Shown here: piece after piece, positions 50,005-59,635 of the stretch
Position numbering within the stretch: position 1 is the first letter of the stretch
How the letters are laid out: each line of letters starts with the position of its first letter
Origin: JANOSH01 sp031415695
GTDB taxonomy: Bacteria; Actinomycetota; Acidimicrobiia; Acidimicrobiales; Ilumatobacteraceae
Direction: 5' to 3'
Length of the DNA stretch: 64,000 bases
Assembly (NCBI GenBank): GCA_031415695.1
Contig: JANOSH010000044.1
Coordinates: forward strand, 124,001 to 188,000
The notes under the pieces: generated by a model
What the model was told of the DNA's origin: nothing
What the model saw: the letters and a program-made list of their open reading frames with translations, nothing else
The model's database searches: none
Program-made: the position numbers and the translations under genes

Positions 50005-51177
50005 ATGAGCACGTGGAGCAACTGGTCGGGCCGTCACAGCTGCGATCTCGACGAGTTACATTTCGCTCGATCCGAAGCCGATGTCGCCGCGGTCGTCGCG
50101 GCGTGCACCAGCCAAGGCCGTACGGTGCGCGTTGCCGGAGCGGGGCATAGCCACATGCCACTCGTCCCGAATGACCACACGATCATCGATATGTCAGGTC
50201 TGGCTGGGGTTGTGTCGGTCGACAGAGAGCAACATCGTGCTCGGATTCGGGCTGGTACCCCGATCTACGCGCTTGGCCGGGCACTGCATGATGTCGGCTT
50301 TGGCCTGTTCAATCAGGGCGATATCGACCGTCAAACTCTCGGTGGTGCGGTGGGAACCGGTACCCACGGAAATGGTGTTTCGCTTACGAACCTGTCGGCG
50401 ATGGTGGTGGGTGCACGCGTGGTGCTGGCCGACGGCAATGCAGTTGAGTGCAGCGCCGACGACGACCCGAGCCTGTTCCAGGCGGCCAGGCTTGGTTTGG
50501 GTGCGGTGGGTATCCTCACCAAGATCGACATGCAGTTACGTCCGGCGTATCGGTTGCGTGAGCAGGCGTGGAACGCCACCTATGCCGAGCTTCGACCACG
50601 TATGGTCGAGCTCACCCAGGCCAATCGCCACTTCGAGTTTTTCTATTACCCGCACCGAGACACCGCTGCGGTGAAACTCGTTAACGACACCGACTTGCCC
50701 GCCGAGTATCCAGTCGGGCCGGAGGGGTCGCGGGTGGCGTGGAGTTACGAGGTGTTCCCGAATCATCGCCCTCATCTCCACACCGAGATGGAGTTCAGCG
50801 TGCCCGTCGCCGCCGGACCGGAATGTCTTGACGCCATCCGCCAATTGATGCTCGACGAATTCACCAACGTTCGATGGCCCATCGAATACCGCACGGTCGC
50901 CGCCGACGATGTGTGGTTGTCGACAGCGTATCAACGAGCGGTGGCGACCATCTCGGTGCATCAGGCGATTGATCAGCCCGACGAGCCCTTCTTCCGGGCT
51001 TGCGAAATGGTCTTTCGCGAGTTCGACGGTCGGCCGCATTGGGGCAAGGTGAACTACTTCAGCCGTACTGATTTTGCCAGACAGATACCGAGGTGGAACG
51101 AGTGGTGGACTGAACGCAATCGTGTCGATCCGACTGGCACATTCCTCAACGATTATCTGGCCGAACTGTCTATCTAA
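50005..51177 (+). CDS. FAD-linked sugar-lactone oxidase (D-arabinono-/L-gulono-1,4-lactone oxidase-like)
   Basis: 390 residues from the ATG at 50005 (MSTWSNWSGRHSCDLDELHF). VAO-type FAD domain: 'VRVAGAGHSHMPLV' with the His that usually carries covalent FAD, then 'GTHGNGVSLTNLSAMVVG'. The C-terminal ALO motif HW-x-K is present (RPHWGKVNYF). It oxidises an aldonolactone or alditol with O2 as acceptor. The 3' end meets the small convergent gene at 51174. Confidence 0.9.
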   Translation: MSTWSNWSGRHSCDLDELHFARSEADVAAVVAACTSQGRTVRVAGAGHSHMPLVPNDHTIIDMSGLAGVVSVDREQHRARIRAGTPIYALGRALHDVGFGLFNQGDIDRQTLGGAVGTGTHGNGVSLTNLSAMVVGARVVLADGNAVECSADDDPSLFQAARLGLGAVGILTKIDMQLRPAYRLREQAWNATYAELRPRMVELTQANRHFEFFYYPHRDTAAVKLVNDTDLPAEYPVGPEGSRVAWSYEVFPNHRPHLHTEMEFSVPVAAGPECLDAIRQLMLDEFTNVRWPIEYRTVAADDVWLSTAYQRAVATISVHQAIDQPDEPFFRACEMVFREFDGRPHWGKVNYFSRTDFARQIPRWNEWWTERNRVDPTGTFLNDYLAELSI

Positions 51178-51404
51178 GCGGCGGTGGCCATGTCACGGGC
51201 CGAGATGAGTAGTTGACGGGTATGGACCCATGCGGTTAGCCGGCGTAGGCCTGACAGGGGCTTGGTTAGCGTCATGCATTCGAGCCACAAGGCGCCGTCG
51301 TGTTCTGCGGGCACGACCGATGCCGAACAAGCCGTGCACTGGGTGTCCTTGCGCATGTTTTCGTCGATGACTTCCAAGATCCAATTGTCGTTCATGACCC
51401 TCAT
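51174..51404 (-). CDS. Small CxxC-containing protein
   Basis: 76 residues (or 73 from the ATG at 51395). One CTAC pair and a later single Cys ('GALWLECMTL') suggest a small zinc- or redox-binding fold, followed by a basic helical tail. No family recognised. The start lies about 30 bp from the TetR operator at 51436-51452, so it may be the regulator's target. Confidence 0.5.
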   Translation of the reverse strand: MRVMNDNWILEVIDENMRKDTQCTACSASVVPAEHDGALWLECMTLTKPLSGLRRLTAWVHTRQLLISARDMATAA

Positions 51405-51435
51405 TCCCGTAGCTGCTCAGTTGCGGAACGTTTCG

Positions 51436-51452
51436 TATCGTAATGTACGATA
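51436..51452. promoter_or_regulatory. Perfect inverted repeat, likely TetR operator
   Basis: TATCGTA-ATG-TACGATA: two perfect 7-bp half-sites with a 3-bp centre, the usual shape of TetR-family operators. It lies between the divergent small gene and tetR. The centre is an ATG that could be read as the tetR start. Confidence 0.7.
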
Positions 51453-51457
51453 TCGCC

Positions 51458-52126
51458 GTGGACACCCCCAACAGCCGTGCTGTCCGTCACACCAAACCGG
51501 CGTCCGCACGGGGTCGACCTCGAAATGCCGCCGTCGATCGAGCGGTACTTGACGCCGCTGAAGCACTCATTGCCGAGAACGGATTCAGCGAACTGCGGCT
51601 CGAACACGTGGCCGCGAGGGCCGGCGTCGGCAAGGCTGCGATTTACCGTCGATGGGCATCCAAGGAGGAATTGGCCTACGACCTGCTGATGGATCGGGTG
51701 CAGAACGAGGTCGTCGAGGACCTTGGCGACACGAAGGCCGAGCTCTTGTCGGCGGTGATGGGTGCCATCACAGCGGTCACCACCGCGTTTGGCACGGTTC
51801 TGAGGGCGTTGCTGTCTGACGTCGTGATTCAAGCCGACCTCGATGATCCCTACCGTGAACCAATCGAGCAGGGGCGTCGAACACTCGTTGCCGCCGTGGT
51901 TCATCGAGGAATCTCCCGTGGCGACCTCGACCCAAACCTTGCCATCGAAATGGCGTCCGAGCTTCTCATCGGACCGGTCTATTTTCGCCTTTTGTTCGGC
52001 GGTGATCTCGACGAAGCCTTCGCCGAGACGATTGTCGCAGCGTTCCTGCGAGCATGCTCGCCGTCAAGCCTCGATGGTCGTGATGTCGGGGTACACGACG
52101 CGCACGATGATCAAGGCCGCCAGTAA
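51458..52126 (+). CDS. TetR-family transcriptional regulator
   Basis: 222 residues from a GTG at 51458 (DTPNSRAVRHTKPASARGRP), chosen because the alternative ATG at 51443 is the exact centre of the operator. The HTH is clear: 'AVLDAAEALIAENGFSELRLEHVAARAGVGKAAIYRRWASKEEL'. The C-terminal TetR_C_16-like part ('GAITAVTTAFGTVLRALLSDV') would bind an unknown ligand. It is probably autoregulated. Its tail overlaps the convergent aquaporin gene by 63 bp. Confidence 0.88.
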   Translation: MDTPNSRAVRHTKPASARGRPRNAAVDRAVLDAAEALIAENGFSELRLEHVAARAGVGKAAIYRRWASKEELAYDLLMDRVQNEVVEDLGDTKAELLSAVMGAITAVTTAFGTVLRALLSDVVIQADLDDPYREPIEQGRRTLVAAVVHRGISRGDLDPNLAIEMASELLIGPVYFRLLFGGDLDEAFAETIVAAFLRACSPSSLDGRDVGVHDAHDDQGRQ

Positions 52127-52741
52127 CCCGGCGAATTGGGCAGCGATGAACCCCGGCGCCGATGCTGGTTGAATCCCGGCGAACGAGTTGCTCATCATGC
52201 GGGCGACGGTGACAGCCGGGTTGGCGAAACTGGTAGACGATGTGAAGTAGTAGGCGCCGGCCACGTAACCGGCTACGGCATACGGCGCCGCTGAGCCTTT
52301 GCCGGAACGCACTACGCCGAAGATGACCACCAGTAGTCCCAGCGTGGCGATCGCTTCGGCAAACAACAGGTTACCCGTCGAGCGGTCCTTGGTCGACCAG
52401 TTGATAGCGGCCTTGTTGAACATCAGATTGGCGGTCATGACCCCACAAATAGCGCCAGCGGTTTGGGCCACGATGTAACTCAACATCGTGCGGGTGTCGA
52501 GGTTGCCGAACACCCGGTTTGCAACAGTGACGACGGGATTGAAATGCGCTCCCGATGCGGCACTGAACGCCAGGATGATGGCCACGAGCACGCCCGCCGT
52601 AGCGAACGAATTCTGTAACAACTGGAGGCCCACGTCGCTACTCAGTTGCTCGGCCATGATGCCTGACCCCACTACGCCAGCAAGCAGGAACGCTGTGCCG
52701 ACAAACTCGGCGGTGACTTGTCGGACAAGGGGAGTGGACAT
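52064..52741 (-). CDS. MIP-family (aquaporin/glyceroporin-like) channel
   Basis: 225 residues with six membrane segments and two half-helix motifs: NPV in 'SGAHFNPVVTVANRVFG' and NPA in 'SFANPAVTVARMMSN'. The NPV first motif and the position of FN before it resemble the AqpZ/AqpS-like actinobacterial group. It could pass water, glycerol or metalloid acids. The first NPA motif is changed to NPV, which may widen selectivity. Confidence 0.85.
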   Translation of the reverse strand: MSTPLVRQVTAEFVGTAFLLAGVVGSGIMAEQLSSDVGLQLLQNSFATAGVLVAIILAFSAASGAHFNPVVTVANRVFGNLDTRTMLSYIVAQTAGAICGVMTANLMFNKAAINWSTKDRSTGNLLFAEAIATLGLLVVIFGVVRSGKGSAAPYAVAGYVAGAYYFTSSTSFANPAVTVARMMSNSFAGIQPASAPGFIAAQFAGLLAALIIVRVVYPDITTIEA

Positions 52742-52782
52742 CGGCGTCAGTCTGCCCGATGAACCCGGGACCCGCCGGACTT

Positions 52783-53094
52783 CTAGAGGCCCAGAAGCAC
52801 CGAGACGATTTCGCGGATTTGCGTCAGGACTACCGTTCCGACGTTTTCAGCCGTTCGTTCAACGACTTGTAACTGGTCGACGGTGGTCACGAGATGACAC
52901 TGCGCGTGTCCGAGGCTGGTGGTGACATCGCTGGGCCAACGCCGTTGCGTAGCAGTGATCGGTACGACGTGAAAGGTTCGGTCGAACTCATCAAGGGTCG
53001 GCTGCGCTGTGATGACGACGGCAGGCCGTATGAGTGCCGGGGTACTTCCGATTGGAACCGCGAAATCGATGATGGCAACCTCACCCGAGCGCAT
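52783..53094 (-). CDS. MazF/PemK-like toxin
   Basis: 103 residues from the ATG at 53094 (MRSGEVAIIDFAVPIGSTPA). Fold features: 'RSGEVAIIDF', 'IRPAVVITAQ' (RP motif), 'FHVVPITATQRRW' (active-site Thr) and 'TVVLTQIREIVSVLLG'. It is probably a ribonuclease toxin. A short possible antitoxin frame lies upstream on the minus strand (stop near 53081), but it overlaps a better plus-strand gene, so the toxin may be an orphan. Confidence 0.75.
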   Translation of the reverse strand: MRSGEVAIIDFAVPIGSTPALIRPAVVITAQPTLDEFDRTFHVVPITATQRRWPSDVTTSLGHAQCHLVTTVDQLQVVERTAENVGTVVLTQIREIVSVLLGL

Positions 53095-53128
53095 GTGCCA
53101 CCGCTGTAGTCGAGCTGGCAATCAGCGC

Positions 53129-53536
53129 TTGCTCAAGCCCAATCTCGTCGGCACTCATTTCCGAACGCCGCTCGACCATGGCTACGTCGGGATCGATCAC
53201 GCATTGCTCACGTTGACTGATTTCCAGACGTTCCTGGGCCTCGCCCGGGAACTCGAGGAACACGGCTTGTCTCACCAAAAGCTGCTGGCAATACTTCGCT
53301 CCGTGCCGTCGGAAATCGACAGCGCAACGGGTCGACCAGTCAATGGATCACTTGTGTTTACACCGCGACTTCAATGCGCAGTTGAACGGGCCCGGACGCA
53401 TGACGCCCGAATGGGTTTGGGTCTGTCGGAGTACTGCGTACTCTTTGCTCTCTTTGACGAGGTGGCATCGTTGCAGGTCTATAGCGACCCAGCCACCGCT
53501 CGTGCTCTTGAGAGCGCAATCGCTCGTTACCAATGA
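53129..53536 (+). CDS. Clp_N-domain-like hypothetical protein
   Basis: About 135 residues from a TTG at 53129; the true start is uncertain. Two repeat-like units resemble the Clp R/N domain: 'LDHGYVGIDHALLTLTD...HQKLLAIL' and 'FTPRLQCAVERARTHDARMGLGLSEYCVLFALFDE'. There is no AAA+ domain. It lies head to head with the MazF-like gene, and the first helix of the domain seems missing, perhaps through truncation. Possible adaptor or remnant of ClpC/ClpB-like genes. Confidence 0.5.
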   Translation: MLKPNLVGTHFRTPLDHGYVGIDHALLTLTDFQTFLGLARELEEHGLSHQKLLAILRSVPSEIDSATGRPVNGSLVFTPRLQCAVERARTHDARMGLGLSEYCVLFALFDEVASLQVYSDPATARALESAIARYQ

Positions 53537-53569
53537 TGGTCGAAACCATGCTTCACTAGTTGTTCCGCC

Positions 53570-55276
53570 ATGGCCGACCCGAACCTCCTTCTCTCGCAAC
53601 TCCTAGCCCCCGTCTTCGCTGGACACGACCCTGTCGTTCGGCCGTCCGAACGCGCCGATTACCAGGCCAACGGCGTCCTAGCCATGGCGAAAGCTGTCAG
53701 CCGAAATCCCCGCGATCTTGCCGCCGAACTTCTACCTCTCGCCGCCGAGGCACTCGCCGGTCTCGCAACAGTCGAGGTGGCCGGGCCGGGCTTCTTGAAC
53801 CTCACTCTGACCGACGAGTTCCTGGCCGCCCAGGTTGCCCAGCTTGTCGGTGATCCGAACGGCGGTGTTCGACAGGCTCAGCATCCCGAGACAGTCGTCG
53901 TCGACTATTCGGCGCCCAATGTCGCTAAGGAAATGCACGTTGGTCACCTGCGTTCCACGGTCATTGGCGATGCGCTGGTGCGTGTTCTCACCCATGTTGG
54001 CCACCGAGTCGTTCGAGAAAATCATGTCGGGGACTGGGGCACACCGTTCGGGATGCTCATCGAACATCTCGTCGACGTTGGCGAGAGCGACGCGCTCGCG
54101 GCGCTGTCGGCCAGTGACCTCACCGCCTTCTACAAGCAGGCTCGGGGCAAGTTCGATGCGAGCGAGGCATTCCAGGAACGCTCACGCGAACGGGTTGTTC
54201 GGCTGCAAGCGAGCGACCCCGAAACGCTCCGTTTGTGGAAGGTGCTGATCGATCAATCTGCGTTGGAGTTCCAGGCTGCCTACGATCGCCTTGGGGTGTT
54301 GCTGACGCCCTCCGACATCGTGGGCGAGAGCTTCTACAACCCGATGCTCCCAGCCGTCAGGGCCGACCTGGATTCGCTCGGCCTGATCGAGGAAAGCGAC
54401 GGCGCGCTTGTTGTGTTCCCGCCCGGCTTTGTGGGACGAGAGGGCAGCCCGTTACCGGTCATTGTTCAGAACAGTCAGGGCGGTTCCAACTACGCCACGA
54501 CCGACCTTGCAACCGTTCGCGATCGGGTCGGACGGGTCGGTGCAACGTGGCTGATCTATGTGGTTGGCGCTCCGCAGGCGCAGCATTTTGCCATGGTGTG
54601 GAAGGTGTGCGAGCTGGCTGACTGGCTCGCTCCACCGGCTCGATGCGTGCATGTGCCGTTCGGCAATGTGCTTGGCGAAGACAAGAAGATGTTGCGAACC
54701 CGGTCGGGCGAGACGTTCAGACTGAGCGACCTGATCGACGAAGCCATTGAACGAGCCGATCAGGCGGTGGCCGACAAGAACCCTGACATTGTGGGCGACG
54801 AACGCCGAGCAGTGGCCGAGGCGATTGGTCTTGGTGCGGTGAAATATGCCGATCTGTCGAATGATCGGGTCAAGGACTATGTCTTTTCGTTCGACCGGAT
54901 GCTGGCGTTCGAGGGCAACACGGCGCCGTACCTGCAATACGCGCATGCGCGTATCAACTCGATTTTGCGAAAGGCCAATTCGCCTGCGGGGACCATCGTC
55001 CTGGGCGAACCGCAAGAACGTGCGTTGGCACTGGCACTTGTCGGATTCGACGGCGCGGTGTGGGACACCATCGACAAGCTCGGCCCGCACCGGCTGTGCA
55101 CCTACCTGTTCGAGTTGGCTCAGGCATTTACAGCGTTCTATGAAGCGTGCCCGGTCCTGAAGGACGGCGTACCGCCCTCCGTACGGGCCAGCCGATTGGC
55201 GTTGTGCTCGCTCACCGCCGACATTCTCAACATTGGTCTAGGGCTACTCGGCATCACCGCACCTGAGCGCATGTAG
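53570..55276 (+). CDS. argS: Arginyl-tRNA synthetase
   Basis: 568 residues, class I synthetase. The N-terminal additional domain ends near residue 95. The HIGH motif is HVGHLRST (123-130). As is usual in ArgRS the KMSKS loop is not canonical (LGEDKKMLRTRSGE). 'VGAPQAQHFAMVWKV' and the C-terminal anticodon-binding DALR helices ('RLCTYLFELAQAFTAFYEACPVL') are intact. It charges tRNA-Arg; the tRNA-Arg(CCG) gene is at 42079. Confidence 0.96.
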   Translation: MADPNLLLSQLLAPVFAGHDPVVRPSERADYQANGVLAMAKAVSRNPRDLAAELLPLAAEALAGLATVEVAGPGFLNLTLTDEFLAAQVAQLVGDPNGGVRQAQHPETVVVDYSAPNVAKEMHVGHLRSTVIGDALVRVLTHVGHRVVRENHVGDWGTPFGMLIEHLVDVGESDALAALSASDLTAFYKQARGKFDASEAFQERSRERVVRLQASDPETLRLWKVLIDQSALEFQAAYDRLGVLLTPSDIVGESFYNPMLPAVRADLDSLGLIEESDGALVVFPPGFVGREGSPLPVIVQNSQGGSNYATTDLATVRDRVGRVGATWLIYVVGAPQAQHFAMVWKVCELADWLAPPARCVHVPFGNVLGEDKKMLRTRSGETFRLSDLIDEAIERADQAVADKNPDIVGDERRAVAEAIGLGAVKYADLSNDRVKDYVFSFDRMLAFEGNTAPYLQYAHARINSILRKANSPAGTIVLGEPQERALALALVGFDGAVWDTIDKLGPHRLCTYLFELAQAFTAFYEACPVLKDGVPPSVRASRLALCSLTADILNIGLGLLGITAPERM

Positions 55277-55287
55277 ACCCGGTGTTG

Positions 55288-56793
55288 TTAATTGCCGTGG
55301 TACAGGCGGTTCATATCTACGAGGATGACTTCAGGTCGATCATCGGCGATGCGGCGAAGTTCGTTCGTGAAGCCGCCCCTACTTACCAGGACCCGTCGGA
55401 TCGTTCCTTGAACCGAGATGCGCGGTGGTGGCTTACGTTGGAGTGATGTTGCTGCCCGGTCGAGTCGATCGAGTAGCGCAGGACCGACACGACCGCGTTG
55501 AGCCTTGACTTCACCCAGCGCAAGGAGTCGGCGGCCACCCTGGGGTGTTTGCTCGATTGCAGCCAGATCGATATTCCGAATCTCAGACCCGTCTGCGGCA
55601 ACCACGGCCTGGGAAAGTGCTGTAGGCCCAACCTGGGACACAACACCTCCAAACGCCTCACGCGAGGCATGCACGAGCGCCCAGTCGTAAGCCAGTTGTT
55701 CGAGTTGTGGGCCGTGGATCAGCGATGTGACAGTCGCTTCGACATCGTTCCAAACGCGTTGCGGCGGAACGCCACGCAACAACCGTTGCTCGTTCGGCTC
55801 TATGACAAGCCGGTGGAACCGCACCAGTGGTTCGCGGAGTGCGTAGGTCGTGCGCCGATCGCGCAACGGGTCCTCGCGACGCTCTATCCAACCGGCATCG
55901 ATGGTTGTACGTAAGGCGTGGATGACCGAACCGCGTCTGGCTCCGAGAGCTGCCTCTAGGTCGGTCCACCGTCGGGCACCGTTTGCAACACTGCCCAATA
56001 GGCCCCAGTACAACAGTTGGTCCTTCAATACGCCGTCCTCAGCGATGACGATTCTTCCCTCCCGAAACAAAGCGGAGGCAGGGTCGAGCAACCGCCGCAG
56101 GACCCACGGTTGGATGTTGCCGTTACGAGGCCGCTCTCCGCTGGCGAATCGTGCGTATGCCGGAGTGCCGCCGACGTAGCAATACATCTCAAACGCTGCA
56201 TCGGGGTTCCCCAAGAGTCCCCAAAATCCGGCGGCTGTGCGATAGTCGAACGGTTGCACTACGAGTTCCATGCTGGCCCGTCCACGCAGCGGTGCTGTGC
56301 CGTCGATGAGCTTGCGCATCTCTCCGAAGGCTGACCCACACAGAATCAGTCGGGAGAGGTTGGCGCTGGCAGCTTGGCCGGTCGGGCCGAGCGCTCGTTG
56401 CATCTGAGACGCGACTGCAGGCGATTTGGCGATGACTCGACCGATTTCGTCCAGCACAATCGGGGTCGGTGTAGACCGCCGGGCGGTCAGAGATGCGAAC
56501 GCCTCGTTCCAATCGTGAAAGCGAACGGGCCCCGGACCCTTCGCCCAGAGCGAATAGGCCTCAGAGAGCGAGGCTAGGTTTTCGCCCGCCTCGGTCTCCT
56601 CAGCCTGCCAGTAGAAGCCTCCGTAGGCCTCGCAGAGTCGTTCGAGCAGCATGGTCTTGCCCTGTCGTCGCCGCCCGTACACGAGCCCGAGAAGGCACTG
56701 ATCGATCGGCGACTCAACGAACTCCACCAGTCGTTGCCACTCGTACTCGCGCGCAAAGATGTCATCAGGCCGAGGTGGTGTTCCTGAATACAT
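55288..56793 (-). CDS. AAA ATPase with DUF234-like C-terminus (archaeal-type ATPase)
   Basis: 501 residues. Walker A is GRRRQGKTMLLERL at about 40-53, Walker B 'PTPIVLDEIGRV', then 'LILCGSAFGEM', 'LRGRASMELVVQPFDYRTAAGFWG' and 'VGGTPAYARF', all signature steps of the archaeal-ATPase family. The C-terminal 'LALGEVKAQRG' recalls the nuclease-like DUF234 region (E-x-K). Such genes are patchy, often mobile-element or defence linked. The ATG overlaps one copy of an AATACAT repeat (see below). Confidence 0.85.
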   Translation of the reverse strand: MYSGTPPRPDDIFAREYEWQRLVEFVESPIDQCLLGLVYGRRRQGKTMLLERLCEAYGGFYWQAEETEAGENLASLSEAYSLWAKGPGPVRFHDWNEAFASLTARRSTPTPIVLDEIGRVIAKSPAVASQMQRALGPTGQAASANLSRLILCGSAFGEMRKLIDGTAPLRGRASMELVVQPFDYRTAAGFWGLLGNPDAAFEMYCYVGGTPAYARFASGERPRNGNIQPWVLRRLLDPASALFREGRIVIAEDGVLKDQLLYWGLLGSVANGARRWTDLEAALGARRGSVIHALRTTIDAGWIERREDPLRDRRTTYALREPLVRFHRLVIEPNEQRLLRGVPPQRVWNDVEATVTSLIHGPQLEQLAYDWALVHASREAFGGVVSQVGPTALSQAVVAADGSEIRNIDLAAIEQTPQGGRRLLALGEVKAQRGRVGPALLDRLDRAATSLQRKPPPRISVQGTIRRVLVSRGGFTNELRRIADDRPEVILVDMNRLYHGN

Positions 56794-56808
56794 ATCTCAA
56801 TAATACAT
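56787..56808. promoter_or_regulatory. Direct repeat AATACAT at the start of the DUF234-type ATPase
   Basis: AATACAT occurs at 56787-56793 and 56802-56808 (minus strand ATGTATT), 15 bp apart, in an AT-rich patch unlike the surroundings. The first copy contains the ATG start. It may be an operator or a -10-like promoter element of a leaderless transcript. Confidence 0.35.
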
Positions 56809-56863
56809 ACTCCACTATCATTTCTCTGCTTGGCCCTACCTCGCAGTTGAAGGCCATTCGGCG

Positions 56864-57667
56864 TCAGCCTGATCCGCCCGACACTTCGATGTTCACACCA
56901 GTGAGATACGAGGCCTCGTCCGACATCAAGAACGCCACAACTTTGGCCACTTCGTGCGTGGAGCCGTAGCGGCGTAGGGGCACCATGTTGATCATCTGCT
57001 CGGCCACCACGATCGGGTCGCTCGAGTAGTACTGGCTTCCAACCTCGGCTTGCATCGCCACCTGACGGTCCCACATGACACCCGGGCCGATGAAGGCCGG
57101 CGACACAGCATTGACGCGGATACCGGCCGGGGCAAGGTCTTTCGCGGCAGACTTGGTCAGCCCAACGACCGCAGCCTTCGATGCCGAATACGCAGGCATA
57201 TTGGCAGCGCCACCAACGCCAGCCATGGATCCCATGTTGACCACCGCACCGCCCTGTCCTGCCCTTACCATGGCTGCGCCGACGACAGCGAGGACGTTGA
57301 ATACGCCGAGAACGTTGACGTCGAAAATCTTGCGCGCATCGTCGAGTGGGTAACGGTCGATGGGAGCAAATGTTCCCTGATACCCAGCGTTGTTGAACAA
57401 GCCACGTGGCGCGCCGACCGCCGTCACCATGTTGTCAATCGCAGACTGAACCGCTTCGCCGGCGGTGACGTCGAAGGTGGTGGTGTATGTCGTTGCTCCG
57501 CCACCTCGGCACAGATCGGCCGTCTCGGCAAGCCGAGCCGATGCCACCTCGTGATCAGCCAGAGCGACCGACCAACCTCGGTCGACCAATGTCAACGCGC
57601 ACGCCCGGCCAATGTCGCCGGCTGCGCCGGTAATGAGAACCATCGGACGCTCGGTCGGGTCGGCCAT
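56864..57667 (-). CDS. Short-chain dehydrogenase/reductase
   Basis: 267 residues. Cofactor motif 'VLITGAAGDIGRACAL' (TGxxxGxG), 'NNAGYQG', catalytic Ser in 'NMGSMAGVGG' and Tyr/Lys in 'AYSASKAAVVG'. 'ALADHEVASARLAE' places Asp after the second strand, favouring NAD. It is adjacent to the polyol ABC operon on the same strand (13 bp from the ATPase gene), so it probably oxidises a sugar alcohol or its product. Confidence 0.88.
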   Translation of the reverse strand: MADPTERPMVLITGAAGDIGRACALTLVDRGWSVALADHEVASARLAETADLCRGGGATTYTTTFDVTAGEAVQSAIDNMVTAVGAPRGLFNNAGYQGTFAPIDRYPLDDARKIFDVNVLGVFNVLAVVGAAMVRAGQGGAVVNMGSMAGVGGAANMPAYSASKAAVVGLTKSAAKDLAPAGIRVNAVSPAFIGPGVMWDRQVAMQAEVGSQYYSSDPIVVAEQMINMVPLRRYGSTHEVAKVVAFLMSDEASYLTGVNIEVSGGSG

Positions 57668-57679
57668 GGCGATGCGTTC

Positions 57680-58777
<1,098 letters not shown>

Positions 58778-58786
58778 GACGGATCC

Positions 58787-59635
58787 TTACTTGATGGCGC
58801 CCATTGCAAGGCCACGAATCATGCGTTTTTGGGCGATCCATCCGGCTATGACAACCGGGAGGCTCGCCAGTACGGAAGCAGCCGACAGCTTGGCAATGAA
58901 ATTGCCTCGTGTGCTGATGTTGGTAGTCACCCAGATGGGCACGGTGGCGCCTCGAACCGGGTTGAGCTGAACCGAAAAGAAGTACTCGTTCCATGCGAAG
59001 ATGATGCACAGCAAGGCCGTAGCTGCGATGCCGGGTGCGGCCGTGGGCAGGATGATCGATTTCAGTTGCCCACCAAGCGAGGCCCCATCGATCTCGGCTG
59101 CCTCGATGAGTTCGCGGGGAATCTCTTGGAAGAACGACCGCAGCATCCACACGGCGAGCGGCAGGTTCATACCTGTATAGAGGATGACGAGTACGAGGCG
59201 TGTGTTGAGCAAGTTGAGCTCTTTGGCCAGAATCCACAACGGCAGGATCGATGCCACGACGGGTAGGAACTTCGTGGAGATAAAGAAGAACAACACGTCG
59301 CGCCATTTGGCGACCGGCCGAATTGCCAGCGCATACGCGGCTGGAATCGCCAACAAGAGCACGAGAAGAGTCGAGATCAACACGACGAAGGCCGAGTTGG
59401 AAAACGCCTGCGAGAACGACAGCAAACCCTGGGACGACTTCGTGACCTCTCGGTAGCGATCGAGCGTCGGCGAAAAGAACATCTGTGGGCTTGCGCTTGC
59501 GTCCTGCTCGTTCTTGAACGAGCTGAGCACCATCCAAAACACCGGGAAGAAGAACACTATGCCCACAACCCACGCAAGCAGACCGAACACCATGTTTACC
59601 CATCGGCGCTCACCAACAGCTAGGTCACGATTCAC
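58787..59635 (-). CDS. Sugar/polyol ABC transporter permease 2
   Basis: 282 residues from a GTG at 59635, which overlaps the stop of permease 1 (GTGA at 59632-59635). Six membrane segments, with the cytoplasmic EAA loop 'EIPRELIEAAEIDGASLGGQLKSIILPTAAPGI' that contacts the ATPase. It is of the MalG type, and 'FKNEQDASASPQMFFSPT' is the periplasmic loop common in sorbitol/mannitol importers. Confidence 0.92.
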   Translation of the reverse strand: MNRDLAVGERRWVNMVFGLLAWVVGIVFFFPVFWMVLSSFKNEQDASASPQMFFSPTLDRYREVTKSSQGLLSFSQAFSNSAFVVLISTLLVLLLAIPAAYALAIRPVAKWRDVLFFFISTKFLPVVASILPLWILAKELNLLNTRLVLVILYTGMNLPLAVWMLRSFFQEIPRELIEAAEIDGASLGGQLKSIILPTAAPGIAATALLCIIFAWNEYFFSVQLNPVRGATVPIWVTTNISTRGNFIAKLSAASVLASLPVVIAGWIAQKRMIRGLAMGAIK

